From Hymenopellis radicata (lineage: Eukaryota > Basidiomycota > Agaricomycetes > Agaricales > Physalacriaceae), in NCBI GenBank assembly GCA_015501595.1, contig JADNRX010000042.1:1-64000 (forward strand): DNA of 64,000 nucleotides. The letters are read 5' to 3'. This document shows positions 47,870-60,041 of this stretch, piece after piece (positions within the stretch are counted from its first letter, which is position 1; each line of letters opens with the position of its first letter). The position numbers were made by a program, and so were the translations under genes. The notes beneath the pieces are model-generated. The model was not told where the DNA came from, ran no database searches, and saw nothing but the letters and a program-made list of their open reading frames with translations.

Positions 47870-49045
47870 CCTGATGTCGTGGCGTTCGTGTATGTGTGTA
47901 GCCTGAACAGGTGTCCTTCGTAGTCTGAGGAGATCCATCCTCTACTCCAAGACTGATTTATACGCGGTGGTAAGGAGAGCATGTTTCATTTCCAGGCAAT
48001 GTCCGTCGTGAAATGAAGGCTCCAGCTCATCGCGACGCACGCGCAGCGTGAAACCGCCTGAAAAGTTCGCCCAGTTCACGGAACGTGAAGGCGGCCTCTG
48101 CACTCCTTCACCGGACATCAGGAAACGGGTCACCAGCCTAGAGGACCACTGAGTCAACCACGGTGAACATGGTTGCCTAGAGGACATCAGGGTATGAACT
48201 CTGCCTAGTTAACTTTGGCAAAGGTTCAACCCCAAACCTTCATTGAGGGTGCCTTGAGTCTAACTTGAGGCACCTCAAGTCATACCCAAGATAGCTCAAA
48301 TCATACCTAAGATAACTCAACCCACTTTGAATTGAGCTAGACATAACCTAGTTAGAACATGAAGCATCTCTCAGCAGGTTAGAGCAGTATCAAATCAGTC
48401 AAGTAGTTCTTAGAACCTGAAAAACCAAATGCAAGAAATGCCAAAAACACGTAGAATTCAGCATACTGAAGAGTACAGATAATCATGTAGACCTAGAACT
48501 ACAGCAAACACTAGTAAACATATGTCATACAGCAAGCAGCAATGCCTAGACCCTGAATCAGTGAGCTTACAGCCCTTGAGAAGTCTGTCCATATTATAAA
48601 TGAGATAACAGGACAACAAAGAGAAAAAAGAGAAACACAGCCAGCAGAGGACTCGGTGAACTTGCCTATTCATGAAGGGTAGGTACATAAACAAGGCAAA
48701 CACATCGTACAAATACCTTCGCCACCACGGGCCATAGTCTTTGTCAAAGTCGAGGCTGGTGAAGGGTAAGTCAATGTTGATGGACATAAAGGTGACCAAG
48801 ACTTACAAGACATGCAAGGTCAATGTCTGTTTAAGATGATAGTCAGCCTTAGCGAGATAACAAGACGGAGAGCTGACCTCAGCAGGCCCGTCGTCATCCT
48901 GTAGGAGGTGGACATCGTGTAGAAGGCCGTCATCCTCGTGGAAGCCAACGTCCTCGCATAGGACGTCGTCTCATCCTGTAGGAGGTCGTTGTCTGGTCGT
49001 GTCGTATAGTCGTCGTCAACTCATCGTGTCTTGTACGTCGTCGTC

Positions 49046-49130
49046 ATGTCGTTGTCGCGTAGGATGTCGTTGTCGCGTAGATGTCGTTGTCGCGTAGATG
49101 TCGTTGTCGCGTAGATGTCGTTGTCGCGCA
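49046..49130. repeat. 17-bp minisatellite
   Basis: About five tandem units of ATGTCGTTGTCGCGTAG with minor changes. Confidence 0.85.
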
Positions 49131-49548
49131 GGGGGTCTTTGTCCTCACACAGGAGGTCGCACAGGCAGTCGTCAACCTTGGACAGGAAGTCATCAACAAC
49201 GGCAAAGAGACATCCTTCGAGCGTCGTCTATGAGGAGAGTGAGGGAGATGGTGGTAGGTGGAGAAGTGAAACATGTACCACGAGGAATATAAAACCAACA
49301 AACACGTGATGTCCAGGTACGTGGCACTTGGTCGCCGTGCAGAAGATGGAAGGAATGCGATACGCAAAGTGAATAAAATGACACCACCTCCCAACCATGG
49401 GCCCACAAAGCCCTGCTCAAGGTCGGCCTGGCTCTGAGTGGGCCCACGCTTGGGTATGGTGTCGTGGTGCGGCGGTGGCGGATACGATAGAACTATCGTT
49501 GTTGCTTAGCACAGGCAGAAAGGATGTGAAAATGAGAACACACCGCTT

Positions 49549-50044
49549 CATGCTGCCCGTCTGCAGACGGACAGCATCTATTCCTCAGATGGCAGCTCCT
49601 GTAAAGCCCGTTCGCGGTTGCAGCATGGTTGAGATTGGGACTACTCTTGTTGCCGTCTTGTCCTAGTGTAACGGCGGTTAAATGAAAGAGAAAACCGAGA
49701 GGGAAAACAAAACCAAGACACCGCCCGTCTGCAGAGGCTAGCATCGTCCGTCATCGAGAACAGCGCCGTACACGGGTGAGCGCAATGGGTGTGTTGACAT
49801 TACGAATACACCCCCTCCAAATTTTGGGGTCCGTTGTGACTACACGTAAATCAGCGGCGGAGGCATGAGAGTAAAAAAGACGCACCCGATGCTGCCCGCC
49901 TGCAGACGGGCAGCATTCACTCCTTCAGCCTTCGCTCCCGCAGAACCCGTCCGGGGGTGCAGCGGGGCACAGCGTTGCGCGACGCCGACTACCTCGAAGC
50001 TGCAAATGATAAAGTGCTGCCTGTCTTGACAGGGCTTACGCGAA
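49549..50044 (-). repeat. Hairpin-motif array, reverse orientation (4 copies)
   Basis: Copies at 49549-49576, about 49722-49745, 49889-49916 and 50014-50044. The first and third are near-perfect palindromes around CTGCAG (ATGCTGCCCG to GGGCAGCAT type). The fourth has the form CTGCCTG...CAGGGCTTACGCG, which links the array to the motif in the hAT-like elements. Confidence 0.65.
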
Positions 50045-50546
50045 TAACTGAAGGGCCAACAGACAAGAAACGGAGATATGAGGGAGGCAGCGATGAAAGA
50101 ACGGATGATGATGGTGGTGAAAAGGTAACGATGATGACACCGAACAGTGCTTGATCACTGTTCGGATCGCCGGGCCTGGTCTCCGCGACATCGTTCAACG
50201 CGCTGTAGATGTTGAACGACAGTATATGGCAGCCTGAAAATGCAAGGAATAGGATCAAGTAGGCTCAGTTAACGCCTGATGGAAATGTTTTATCAACTGA
50301 CTTGTTGTGTAGTGTACTAAACTCAATGTACGGCTCACAATGTAGGTGTATTATCTTCCTCTCTGCCAAAAAAATAGTCAAAAAATAAAATACTCTAAAC
50401 ACTTGTAAGAATCACTTGCACAATATACAAAGGTGATTTAAGCCTTCGTTATGGTGCTGGACGCCGCGCAAGTAGCCCAAAACCACTCGGACCGATCATC
50501 CGAGCTGGCTTTTGTTGCGCAAGTCTCCTCATACCACCACGACATA

Positions 50547-52246
50547 CGCGTAAGACCTCGCATAGAGGCCGCTCCGTCTGATATACGCGCTCAAGCGACA
50601 ATGTTTTCGCAGCCAGAGCAACGACTAGCAGCCGCGTAAGCCCTAGACTGCAGGCAGCACATCATTTCCTTCCATCCGCAGAGGACGACAACAGCGATCA
50701 GAACAGGACAATGACGCTGCCCGTCCACCAAGGCACTCTTGCTACGTCTCCTTGTTGGATCGCTCCCTAGGTTGGATTTTTCCCCCGTTGAGATGGCGTC
50801 GCAGACGCGTCCAGCCGCAAATGTGAGCTTACCGTTTCCGAGAATTTACATTCATCCTCCCAGACCGACGCCGCGGTGGCAATAAACATTTTTTCACAAC
50901 GAAGAGGGCACAACGTATGACGGGCTTGCTCGGATCGCAAGTACGTCTTTCATCATTTTGTTCACCAAGTCCCGTATATTATGTATGACTGATCGCGCCG
51001 TTTCTTAGCCCAATCTTTCTCCTACCACCATGAAACACGCGTAAGCCCTCGTATCGAGGCCGCTCTGTCTGACACGCGGACGTCAAACGACGGGTACTAC
51101 ACGTCCCACTATCAAGTAACACGATGACCGATCCGAATAATTCGGGCAGTGATCGAGGACTACTTCTCTCCCTCCTACTATCAGCATCCTCCTCGATTCG
51201 GCCCTTCGTCGACACGCTACTCCTAGAAAGACCGCTTGCACCATCTGCGTGCTTCTGTCTATCGTCTGGACCTCGAAACGGACAAGGCCAACCGGAGGAC
51301 GACTCGCTGCATAAGCCCAGACGACTGGCAGCATCCATTCAAAACTGCGAGCGCCGTTGACAAGAAATTTGACGTCAAGAGAGCAACGGGCACCCGCGCT
51401 CAATGCCACAAGTCTGGGAGAGGGTAGAAACGATGCTGTTCGTCAGGCGAGGCAACGGTCAAGATACTGTACGTATTTTTTCATTCTTTTTTCTTCTTTA
51501 TTCATGTCCGCCAGCATGGCCAATGGCAACGGCGGCGACGGCGACGGCGATGCAGCATCGTCAACGCCGCGTAAGCCCCACCAACGTGGGCATCACTCCC
51601 ATCTTCCGACTGCAACCATCAAGCATTTCACCCGCGATCGACTTTGAGTCGTCGCCCAGCACCACGACCCCCGAATTGCAACACCGACCGACTGCGTAAG
51701 CCCTCCGCGGTAGGCAGCATAAGGATTTCTCCTGTCTCCTCCCACAACTGCGCTATGATCCTGCCTTACCCCGCATGAGATGTCGTTCTTTTATCTGCCG
51801 GGGATCGAGCGTGCCTTCGAGTGTGTTATCCTCTCCGCATTGCTTTCTGGGCTCTTCGCTGACCAGTATTTCGGGGAAAAGACACGTATTGTGCCACCGC
51901 TTGTTTGCTGCTAAGGCAGGAAACTAAACCGCTGGTAGCTGGCGTGGCTTTTGGCGATGCAAGTTGAAGATGCATTCGCCGTGTCCCGCGACATATAGCT
52001 CGTAGTATCGAACGCCGACCTACAACGCGTATACGGCCTCGTCTCCTCTCCGAGCAGAACCAAACCAAGATATCGACTCGCCACGCCTGACATCGGTGGC
52101 GGACAAGGATACGGAGTACGTGTATGCCCGCATCTTCCCCTTTCTGCTCTAATATTTGCCCTTAGGCGACAGCGGCATTATACCCGACATAGGCCTTGTT
52201 TAGGACACGGCCTCGCTGGACGCGTAAGCCCTCCAACGAGGCCGCA
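50547..52246 (+). repeat. Hairpin-motif array, forward orientation (7 copies)
   Basis: Copies at about 50547, 50633, 51039, 51309, 51568, 51694 and 52221, each 24-28 bp, of the form CGCGTAAGCCCTC - loop - GAGGCCGC or its AGGCAGC variant. The same motif occurs inside the hAT-like elements at 13395, 13621, 46706 and 62334. Confidence 0.7.
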
Positions 52247-52975
52247 GATCAATAAGACGGCGACTGCGCGGAGGTCTCGACGGTACTCGAACGTCATCAG
52301 CACCCCTCTCGCCAGTCCCGGACGAGGACAATTCGCCGGACAGCAGCCCGCCTCTACAAGTCGCTGCTTGTTTTAAATGCCAAGTGCGTCTTTAAGCCCG
52401 CTTCTATTTGTAAGACTAATAAACTTGCTCTGCTGTCGTTGATTGGCGTGCTGGCCGTTTCGATATTTGTACTCCTGCACTATGACAAACGGCTGGCACC
52501 CGAGCGACGCGACTTTGGACGCGGCGGTTTTCGAGAGGGCGCCGCGCACGGACCATGGTCCGTGCACTCTACTTGCTTGTTGAAATCTATCTACCGCTAA
52601 TTTCAAGTACTATCTCGCATTGTTGAATAATGAGTAATGACATTTTTGGAACATCAATACCAAGAGATACTTGAGTTGCCTTGAGAACCTGCCTCTGCCA
52701 CTGCTTAATGTCAAGATTGTTCTGAGATAGAAACTATAGACCCTTATAGTGTGAGTGGGCTCAGATCATCCTGAGTTGGGAGCTGCAGTCCCTTCTGCTT
52801 TAGGTAGACTTGAACTCAACTCAGCGGCCTCAAGGCACGTTAAGTCTGTCATTGCTGCAACCTAAAACTCAAGATAATCAGAGATGTCTCAAGACACCTC
52901 AGTGCCCTCTGGTCAGCCACTGCGACAGTTATTAACTCAGGCCGCCTCTGGCCCACAGCCTGTTTCCTGATGGAT

Positions 52976-53592
52976 GCGCTAAGCGGGTTCGAAATCATAG
53001 TGCACCATGCAGCCGATCCAATGGCGGATGAGAGTTCGGAAATAGACGTCGATGAGGGACTTGATTAGTGAGCTCGCATCCGTATTATCTGTGAAAGCTT
53101 ATCCTGTCGGATATCAAGGATCTATGAAGGGCAAAGTGCGTACAGCCGGCAACATAGGGAGTAGAAGAGAATAACTCTCTCAAGTTACCTACATAGCTTG
53201 GTTAATAGTATAATATAGCAGGAAGACGCACAGAGCGCGCAATCCCTCCGGCCGGCAGGCGAGTTGAGAGTCGAGAGAAGTCTTGTTAACGTTCGGTTTC
53301 GGATTATCTTGTACTGTGAAGTGGCGAAGACCTAGCGCATTACCGAGCACATGAAACGTATTGGCAATCGAACCTCGCGTGCTGGCCATGTCGAACTCGA
53401 AAGGAACATTGTCTGGCGGCGCGCGTCTGACACAAGGGCAGTAGCATATAGGAGGTCTTCCTGCAGAGAAGGAAGGCATTACATTGATTGCATGTGCACA
53501 ACTGTACAGAGGAGAGCTTTGAGCAGAGAAGTTGAACTGGGGAAAACGAATCTCGGCGAAACGGTCACGATTAGAAGCTGGGAAAGAAAATA
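52976..53592. other. Intergenic stretch without a recognisable gene
   Basis: No frame with family resemblance and no repeat shared with the elements. Confidence 0.35.
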
Positions 53593-53976
53593 TCAGTTGG
53601 ACGCGTTATTGGTCTCCACCTTCGTGGCATCATCGGAAACAAGAAGCTGTTCCATGGTGTGTTCGAATTCGTCCAAGCTACAACTCGCAGATGCCTCGTC
53701 ATCCGAGTCTTCTCCTGCGTCCCCCTCCATCTCGCAGTCCTCATAATCAAGCTAGATTCCTCGTTAGACTGAAGAATCTCGGAAAACACGCCAAGGCTCA
53801 CCGGATCATATATTACACGAACAACGAGGCTGCAGCTTGGACACGTTGCAATGTCCTCGTAGTCCGCGAGCTGCTGGCGTGATATTTCAAAGCGGTCTCG
53901 GATAGTGCCAGTAGACACGCTTCTGCACCTCCCAGGCCATGTACTCGGTCTCAATCTCGTCATAATAGGCCCCCAT
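53593..53976 (-). pseudogene. DPH3-like CSL zinc-finger gene with a destroyed zinc site
   Basis: DPH3 is a small iron/zinc protein needed for diphthamide synthesis and wobble-uridine tRNA modification. Here the N-terminus ([13 protein letters not shown]), the central [20 protein letters not shown] and [12 protein letters not shown], and after an intron an acidic tail are clear. Between HYP and DRFEIS the expected Cys-Pro-Cys-Gly is absent: the DNA reads TATCCGAGACCGC, about 11 bases shorter than required. This removes the first zinc-ligand pair and shifts the frame. No GT-AG intron repairs it. An intact copy presumably exists elsewhere in the genome. Confidence 0.8.
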
Positions 53977-54813
53977 GGCCAAGGCGGAAAAGAGCTCAAC
54001 CCAAAAAGTGAGATGCAGGCTAGTAAGCGGACATGAACGTGAAGAACCGAGAAGCAATTACGGGTCAAATCTTCCGCTGTTGTGCTAGAACTTCCGAGAA
54101 CAACAGATGCTGGATTTGGCACAGATAACGTATGATTGGATCGCGTGTTCATGCCGAACGTACGTCAATCTTACCATCAGAAAAGACGCGACAGAGCTTC
54201 GTCTACCCCATGCTCTAGCGGCGACCTTAGAGCCTGTCTATGCCCGTTACTGTGGAAAAGGGCCCGACGCGGCTTTGCGCAGAGCTCCACGACGCGAAAC
54301 CTACATCGACACCGGAAGCTTCTTCCAATGTAGCATTGCCTGCGTGCGCATATAGAGGTGCGTCCTGACTCGGTACCTATACCAGATATCGTCGTTGCTT
54401 GGGGTAGCTTCTGTTGACGCATTGGCGAATTCTATGCTCGATTTCTGTCAGGATATACACCCTATGTGCAATCGTAGCCGACCTGTGAGTGTACTACTGT
54501 GCTTAGCAAGTTTTTGGGATTAATCAGTGCGTTGAACTATGATTGTCAGGTCTCCAGAAGCGCTGTACGACATAGAGCGCTTGACCTCACCGTTAGACGC
54601 CGTTGACTTCTCTCGAACAACAGGCACCACGTTGTGTTCGTAAATCTCCTTTCCGCTGCTTCATTCATACTTTCAGGTCGGTGTCGACGTGCGCCTATTC
54701 AGGTTCCTTCCGCACTGCTCTATCCTTCACATGCTTTGCAATGACTGGTACGGCCCATTTTCTCCCTCAAGCACTCTCATGTAACCTATTCCCAGCCTAG
54801 GCACGAAGTTCTT

Positions 54814-55045
54814 CTATTCCAGTCCTCCAATGATGATGCGTGATCCTTTCTCTTCCACGAGAAAGCCGTGGCTCAGTTGCGTCTTTGCCGGATATGCACC
54901 TAATACCTGTACGGCATCTCCCAGCAGAGCTACCATCACGGCGGCGAACTCCTCTCCTACACTACCTTTCCGCATAATCGGGCGATAGACATACTCTGTG
55001 GCTGGGGCTCGAAGGTGCGCATCTATGTCGTGAATGAATACCTCT
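54814..55045 (-). other. Orphan coding-like exon, unknown family
   Basis: An open stretch ending at a stop (54814) reads EVFIHDIDAHLRAPATEYVY, GEEFAAVMVALLGDAVQVLG and GFLVEEKGSRIIIGGLE. It has protein-like composition and codon use. The same frame has a stop just upstream, and earlier frames (to 55300) do not join through an obvious intron. It may be the 3' remnant of a decayed gene, like its two neighbours. Confidence 0.3.
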
Positions 55046-55429
55046 CAATTTCCGCCAAGGTATTGCACCTCTCCGTCTATTCCTCTCTCTTCTTCTATTT
55101 TGTGTGCTTGGCCAGACGTTCCCATCCGTACACGCTCCCGTGATTGGCAGTGGCAGCATTCTACCGAACGGGAGAACGTACTGTATCGTCTCGTAGGCGT
55201 CTGCGGCGAACCTCGATTCCGTGCCACCCGACGTGACATGCATTCCCTTGGTAGCTTCACATCATCATTCCCACCTGTACCTTGACCGACGGCTCGCAAT
55301 ACTCCTCAAATGTCTCGAATACTTATTTGTTTTTCGCGCATGAAACGTCGGTCGTCCTTGATTCAATCTCGCCGTATCTCATCAAATCTTCTGATTTTAC
55401 TCTATCCGTGTATAATTAGACGTTCGTCA

Positions 55430-56475
55430 TGGAGCACAATGAACAGTCGATATGAACCCACCTTGGCTCGTATGCGCCAATAGGAAGCAGAGCCAGGTCA
55501 ATTTCCTTGAACCGCTCTCCGATCTCACGAAACGGCGGACAAGTGGGCATGCTGTCTTCGTCCTCTCCAGGATGGACAGAACGATAAGCCGTGTCACCAG
55601 CAAAGAAAACGGTGGCTGAGCTGTTCCTATTTCGTGCAGAAATGACCCAACTACACCATAGGGTTTTGTATGGACGGAACGGCCAGACATGTGCTGAGCG
55701 GGTGTACAGCTCGAACTCGAAGTCATCACCGCGAAGGATGCTAGATTGCCACCAGTCGAGGCTCGAGCCTCTCGAAGTGATGACCGTTTCCAAGAGGAGC
55801 GAAGATATGAGGCCGATGCGAACGATTGTACAGTGCTGCGATTGTTGTCGTGTCAAGACTGCGTAACGATAAGATGTTCACGTTGTTTACCCGCCACCGA
55901 AGCGCTTACTGGTCATAGTGATCATGCTACGTCAGGAATGAGCGTGGCCGCCTTTGTGGGTAGCTGTATGTTACATACCGAGATGACAATCGCGTCAACG
56001 TCCGGAATATCATGTACGGAACACGGTGGAGCTGTAAATATTTAGTGAATGTCATGAGCATAAACTTTACCACACACCGGTGAATCTTTTAGGTCCACAC
56101 ATTGAGCTAGGGCGACGGGGAACAACGATCGCTAAAAACAGAATCGAATAATATACTACCCCCATTGCCGGGAAGTTCCATCAGGAAACAAGCATGGCCA
56201 AGCCAAGTTGCCTTTATGGAATCCATGCGAAACTCTACTGACAGGCGGACCGAGCTCTGGTTTACCTATGGGAGTCTGCGTAGCGGGATCAAGTCCCTGT
56301 ATGAGCAGTGAGGAGATGTCCGATGACGGACCAAGCTTGAGCACACCATCTTCGCTGTAGTGAATATGTTGGTAGTACGCCAACTCGGCCATGTATTACG
56401 GACGCTGCTTGGCTTTTCATTCACCCAATGTGCGCCACGAGGAGGAGATGGAGGCGGTGTAACTTGGATGGCCAT
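55430..56475 (-). pseudogene. NAPE-PLD-like metallo-beta-lactamase-fold gene, frameshifted
   Basis: The intact family hydrolyses N-acylphosphatidylethanolamines in a zinc-dependent beta-lactamase fold. Recognisable pieces in order: the N-terminal NTWPSW motif; DIPDVDAIVIS spliced to HDHYDHLD (metal-binding HxHxDH); IFAPLGNGHHF; LDWWQSS; CTPAQHMSGRS; KTLWCSWVI; FAGDTAY; and FREIGERFKEIDLALLPIGAYEPRW followed by a VHCAP piece. These lie in different frames: at least four frameshifts separate them between 55860 and 55430, and the first exon also breaks. The expected C-terminal HWGTF part was not found. It is therefore a decayed gene, next to the damaged DPH3-like gene. Confidence 0.75.
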
Positions 56476-58023
56476 AGCAGGGAAAAAGGGGTAGGATGCA
56501 AGCCGATGACTTATATAGCAATGCTCCGCCCACGGCGAAAAGGTAAATGTGACGTGAAATGAAGGCACACACAGCCGAGGATACCTACATCAGTAGTTCT
56601 GCTGTAGAGCCTCAAACGCCACTGGGCTGAGGAGAGTATTGTTAACGAAGCATAACCCGGATCCTACTGGAGCCAGAAGAAACCTACGAGGAAATGTTGC
56701 CATTCGTCAAAAATGAACTGCATATCCTGAGGATGTACTAAATGACTTCCGACGATGTGGTCAATCACGATTGGTGGATGTAGCGAAATCAGCGCTGCGA
56801 CGTGGCTAAAACGCGAACGGGCACTGTAGACAGACTCTGTGTCTGTACAGCTAGAAAAAGAATCCTGTCCATTGCATGGCAGCTGTAGACTCTATGAGAC
56901 TCGACAGCTCTTGTCGGATTCTACGTGTCATAACGAGCGAGCTCTCCATACAGCCCTATAGTAGTGAAGGTCCGAGATATGAAGAGTTCTGCGACGCTCA
57001 GTGCACGTTGTTGTTTATAATGGACAATGGGGACTCTTCCGTTCTATATCTCGGGAATTACATTGAATAGAAGCATAGTGAAGCCGATCAGGAGGGAGCG
57101 CGCGCTGCTCTAGCAGGGTTCATATATTCTTGGTTTGGCGTTCTTGATGAATGATGTCACGTCGTTCAAGTCAGGGCGGCCATACGAGACTGTAGCGGTT
57201 GGCGTCAAGAGAGAAAGTAACGGTTATTCTTTTCGTCTTCAGTGGCCGCCAGCCACTAGTCGAGCGCGATGGTCGTTACAATAGAAATGACGATGACAAA
57301 AGGCGAACTTTCGGCACGGACATTATTTGACCGTGTTTGTCTGGACGTTCTTCAGTCCTGACTGTCAATGTCCTGCATGTTTCCGTCGTTGCTGATTTGC
57401 CAGAGACAGACTCCGCTGATCTATCTCTGGAGTTGATTCTGTTTTTGTCCATTGTCCCCGAGGCATTGTCTCGTGACCCTCCTTCTACTTCCTTGCTCTT
57501 TTTCTCGACAATCTGCACCTGCCGCCCTCATATTGGGAAGAGGTCGGGCTGCTGAGTGGAGTTCCTTTCACCGTGGCATCCACATCGACCTTTCCCGATT
57601 CACGAATCATCAAATCTGGTTTCATTTGGCAGATCAAGGCAGGACGCTGTTTCATATGGTAACTTCCGTGACTTGTGGGTCCACTATGCGCTCTCAACTC
57701 GCAGCCTGAAGAAAAATGACTATTGTTCACGGGATAAATACGAGGTGAGGAAGTATCTCGCTCAAACTACCTGCGGAGTTTCTACAAGGCGCCCATAACA
57801 ACAGGTCGTAGTTGCATCTCTTGACCGGATTGTCCGATACTCAATGGCGGCCTTATAGCTGTCGTTGATCAAGATCCGCGTGGGTTGGACAAACGTCCCC
57901 AGGCTCGTTTCCGTAAGCGATTTCATTCCGACTGCTTTCCTTCTCATCTCTCATTATCTCTTTCGCTCTTTGCTCTTCTCGTTCCTTTCGTTCATTAAAC
58001 AGACTGTTCTGCAGGCCCTGGAC
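56476..58023. other. Intergenic stretch without a recognisable gene
   Basis: Several frames of 60-85 codons on both strands; none resembles a family. Confidence 0.35.
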
Positions 58024-59889
58024 ATGTCTGTTCTAGGGAAGGTCGTTGTCGACAGCACCGACCCTAGGATCAATTACACCGGTTCTGACTGGATCATGGT
58101 CGGTCCTTTCGCTGACGGATATGGCGTCCCAGTATACAATGGCTCGCAATCCATGGCAAAGGGAGCCGGGGACCGATTTTCATTCCTTTTCGAGGGTGCG
58201 GCATTTCCCCCCTGATTCACTCGTCGCTGAACCCCACACAGGTTCTACAGTTGAAGTCTTCGGTGCATGGGATTACACCGCCAGTCCACTTCCCCGCTGC
58301 ACTGTCGACGACATACCTATCGGAAGTTCAAGTCCCCTGGGTGATAAACTGGAGCGACGGGCTCGCCAATTAGAGTCTCAATCCAACGACGACTTCGCGC
58401 AAAATGTGCGCCTCTTCACGAACCAAATGCCCTTGTGTGGCGCTACCGGACTGGACGCTACAGGGGCTCATACACTCGTTGTACAACACGTGGATGACGC
58501 GCGTTTGGTATTCGACTATCTACTCTATACACCCGTCGCCGAGTCTGCTGTTCCCGATGGCGCCGTTCGACTACTGGATGTCCCCAGCCAGATAATCGAA
58601 ACTTCCAACAATGCCGAAACGAGCACTATAACATCTGTTGAAGAAGTCACTCATACTTATGAGAAGACCTATGTGACCGCCTCGACGACCGTCATCGTGA
58701 TTGATGGGGATGGGGACTCAAAGGTTGTCGTCACTCCGGTACGGTTAGCTCCATACTGAGCTAAGATTTCCACCATCTTAACAAGAACGCCTTCAGGTCA
58801 CGAGTGTACGCATCCTTACAAGTGCCACGGCCACCACCACCGTAACAGTCACGGCTAATCGTGATCTTACGACGACTCTTACGAACTATGTCACTGTCGT
58901 TGAAACTGCAACAGTTGTAGATACTCAAACAGTGACGCACACAGATATCAGCATCAGTGCTGTCCGGCCGACCGCCACGCCTGCCTTCATCTCTCTGTCC
59001 GGTTCCTGGCAGCAGGCGTTAGGGAATACCGCGGTAGATTTTGGGGATTCGTTCTACACGGCTATCATGCCACGCAACAACTCGTCAACACTGGCAGCGA
59101 CGTTTAACGGTCCGTGATTAGAATTTTCTGTCTCTTCGAACTTACAGGATGATTTTATATCCAGGAAGTGAAATCTCCATGATTGGAATATTGGACAACA
59201 TCGAAGGCGCTGAGGCCACCGGTAACTACTCCATTGATGGTGGCACACCCACGACATTCGCACTATCTAGCACGACCGCTTCTCGTGGGACGCTCTTCCA
59301 ACAAACGCTCTTCAGATCCGGGCGGTTGAACAATACCCGCCACGAGATATTAGTCCAATGGAACGGCGACGAGGGACAGCAGAGATTTGGATTCACCAAC
59401 TTCTACGTGCAGAACGGAGACCTTCCCTCCCCCGTTGACAGTGCTCCCTTAAATACAGTCAGCGCCTCTCTGCCTGCGAATGCTCGCGTCATGAATAGTG
59501 GCAAGGTTCCAATACGCACTATTGTCGGTTCCGTGCTCGGTGCTGTTATTTCTGTCGCTGCAGCTCTGGGAATCTGGCTTTGGCGGCGGAAGATGCACGC
59601 CGTATCTTCCGATAGAGCGCCCGACATTGATCCAGACAGTCCCATTAGTACTATGGGCTCATTGACTACTACGCTGGTTCGCTCACAGGCCTTGCGTAAA
59701 GTCTTCGGATCGTCACAAGGATCTGTGGCGGATCTGAAAGCGGAGCAATCTCGTGTTATACGCGGGCGGCATGAGAGACAGCTACGGCTCGATCCAGAGA
59801 TCCGAATGCATGAGGATAGCGGTTTGCGTTGGGACACGAACACCCAGAACCACTCTGTGGTTGATATACCACCCGCGTATGCAGTTTAG
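58024..59889 (+). CDS. Single-pass membrane protein of an agaricomycete family
   Basis: Four exons (58024-58195, 58242-58738, 58797-59109, 59165-59889) give 568 residues. The extracellular part has two similar beta-rich modules: the first starts VVVDSTDPRINYTGSDW, the second ISLSGSWQQALGNTAVDFGD and includes YSIDGGTPTTFALSS. A Thr/Ser/Val-rich linker (TTTVTVTANRDLTTTLT) joins them. One membrane helix follows (RTIVGSVLGAVISVAAALGI), then WLWRRKM and a charged cytoplasmic tail. No signal peptide is visible from the chosen ATG, and there is no in-frame upstream ATG. The architecture is common in agaricomycetes; the function is unknown. Confidence 0.75.
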
Positions 59890-60041
59890 ACTCAATGCTA
59901 GTTTGAGTTCGGATTAATTGTCGAGAGTGTGAAATAAACGCACGCGTTCCCCGGATATTTTGAGAAATCGCCAGGCAATACCCTCAGCTCCAAACACTGT
60001 CAAATAACGCGTCGCCTTGTCAATAACCGCTATCATCATAG

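Larger units (their letters stand above)
48116..52975. mobile_element. Probable 4.9-kb repeat-rich element with weak TIRs
   Basis: A left end CATCAGGAAACGGG (48117 on) and a right end CCTGTTTCCTGATG (to 52973) are inverted relative to each other, with further weak similarity inward for about 40 bp. Just inside both ends are runs of CTCAAG/CTTGAG-containing short repeats (48200-48330 and 52660-52900). The middle holds the hairpin-motif arrays (49549-52246) and a 17-bp minisatellite. No protein domain was recognised. A target duplication was not found, so the limits are provisional. Confidence 0.35.

Noticed and set aside
48458..48799. 113-codon hydrophobic minus-strand frame as a membrane protein
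   Set aside because: AT-rich repeat region inside a probable element; no start context, no family, no splice partners.
49549..52246. Hairpin-motif arrays as a CRISPR array
   Set aside because: Spacing is irregular (about 60-530 bp), repeats are degenerate and change orientation, and the genome is fungal with short introns.
52980..53000. GGTTCGAAATC as a tRNA B-box
   Set aside because: No matching A-box or cloverleaf stems upstream.
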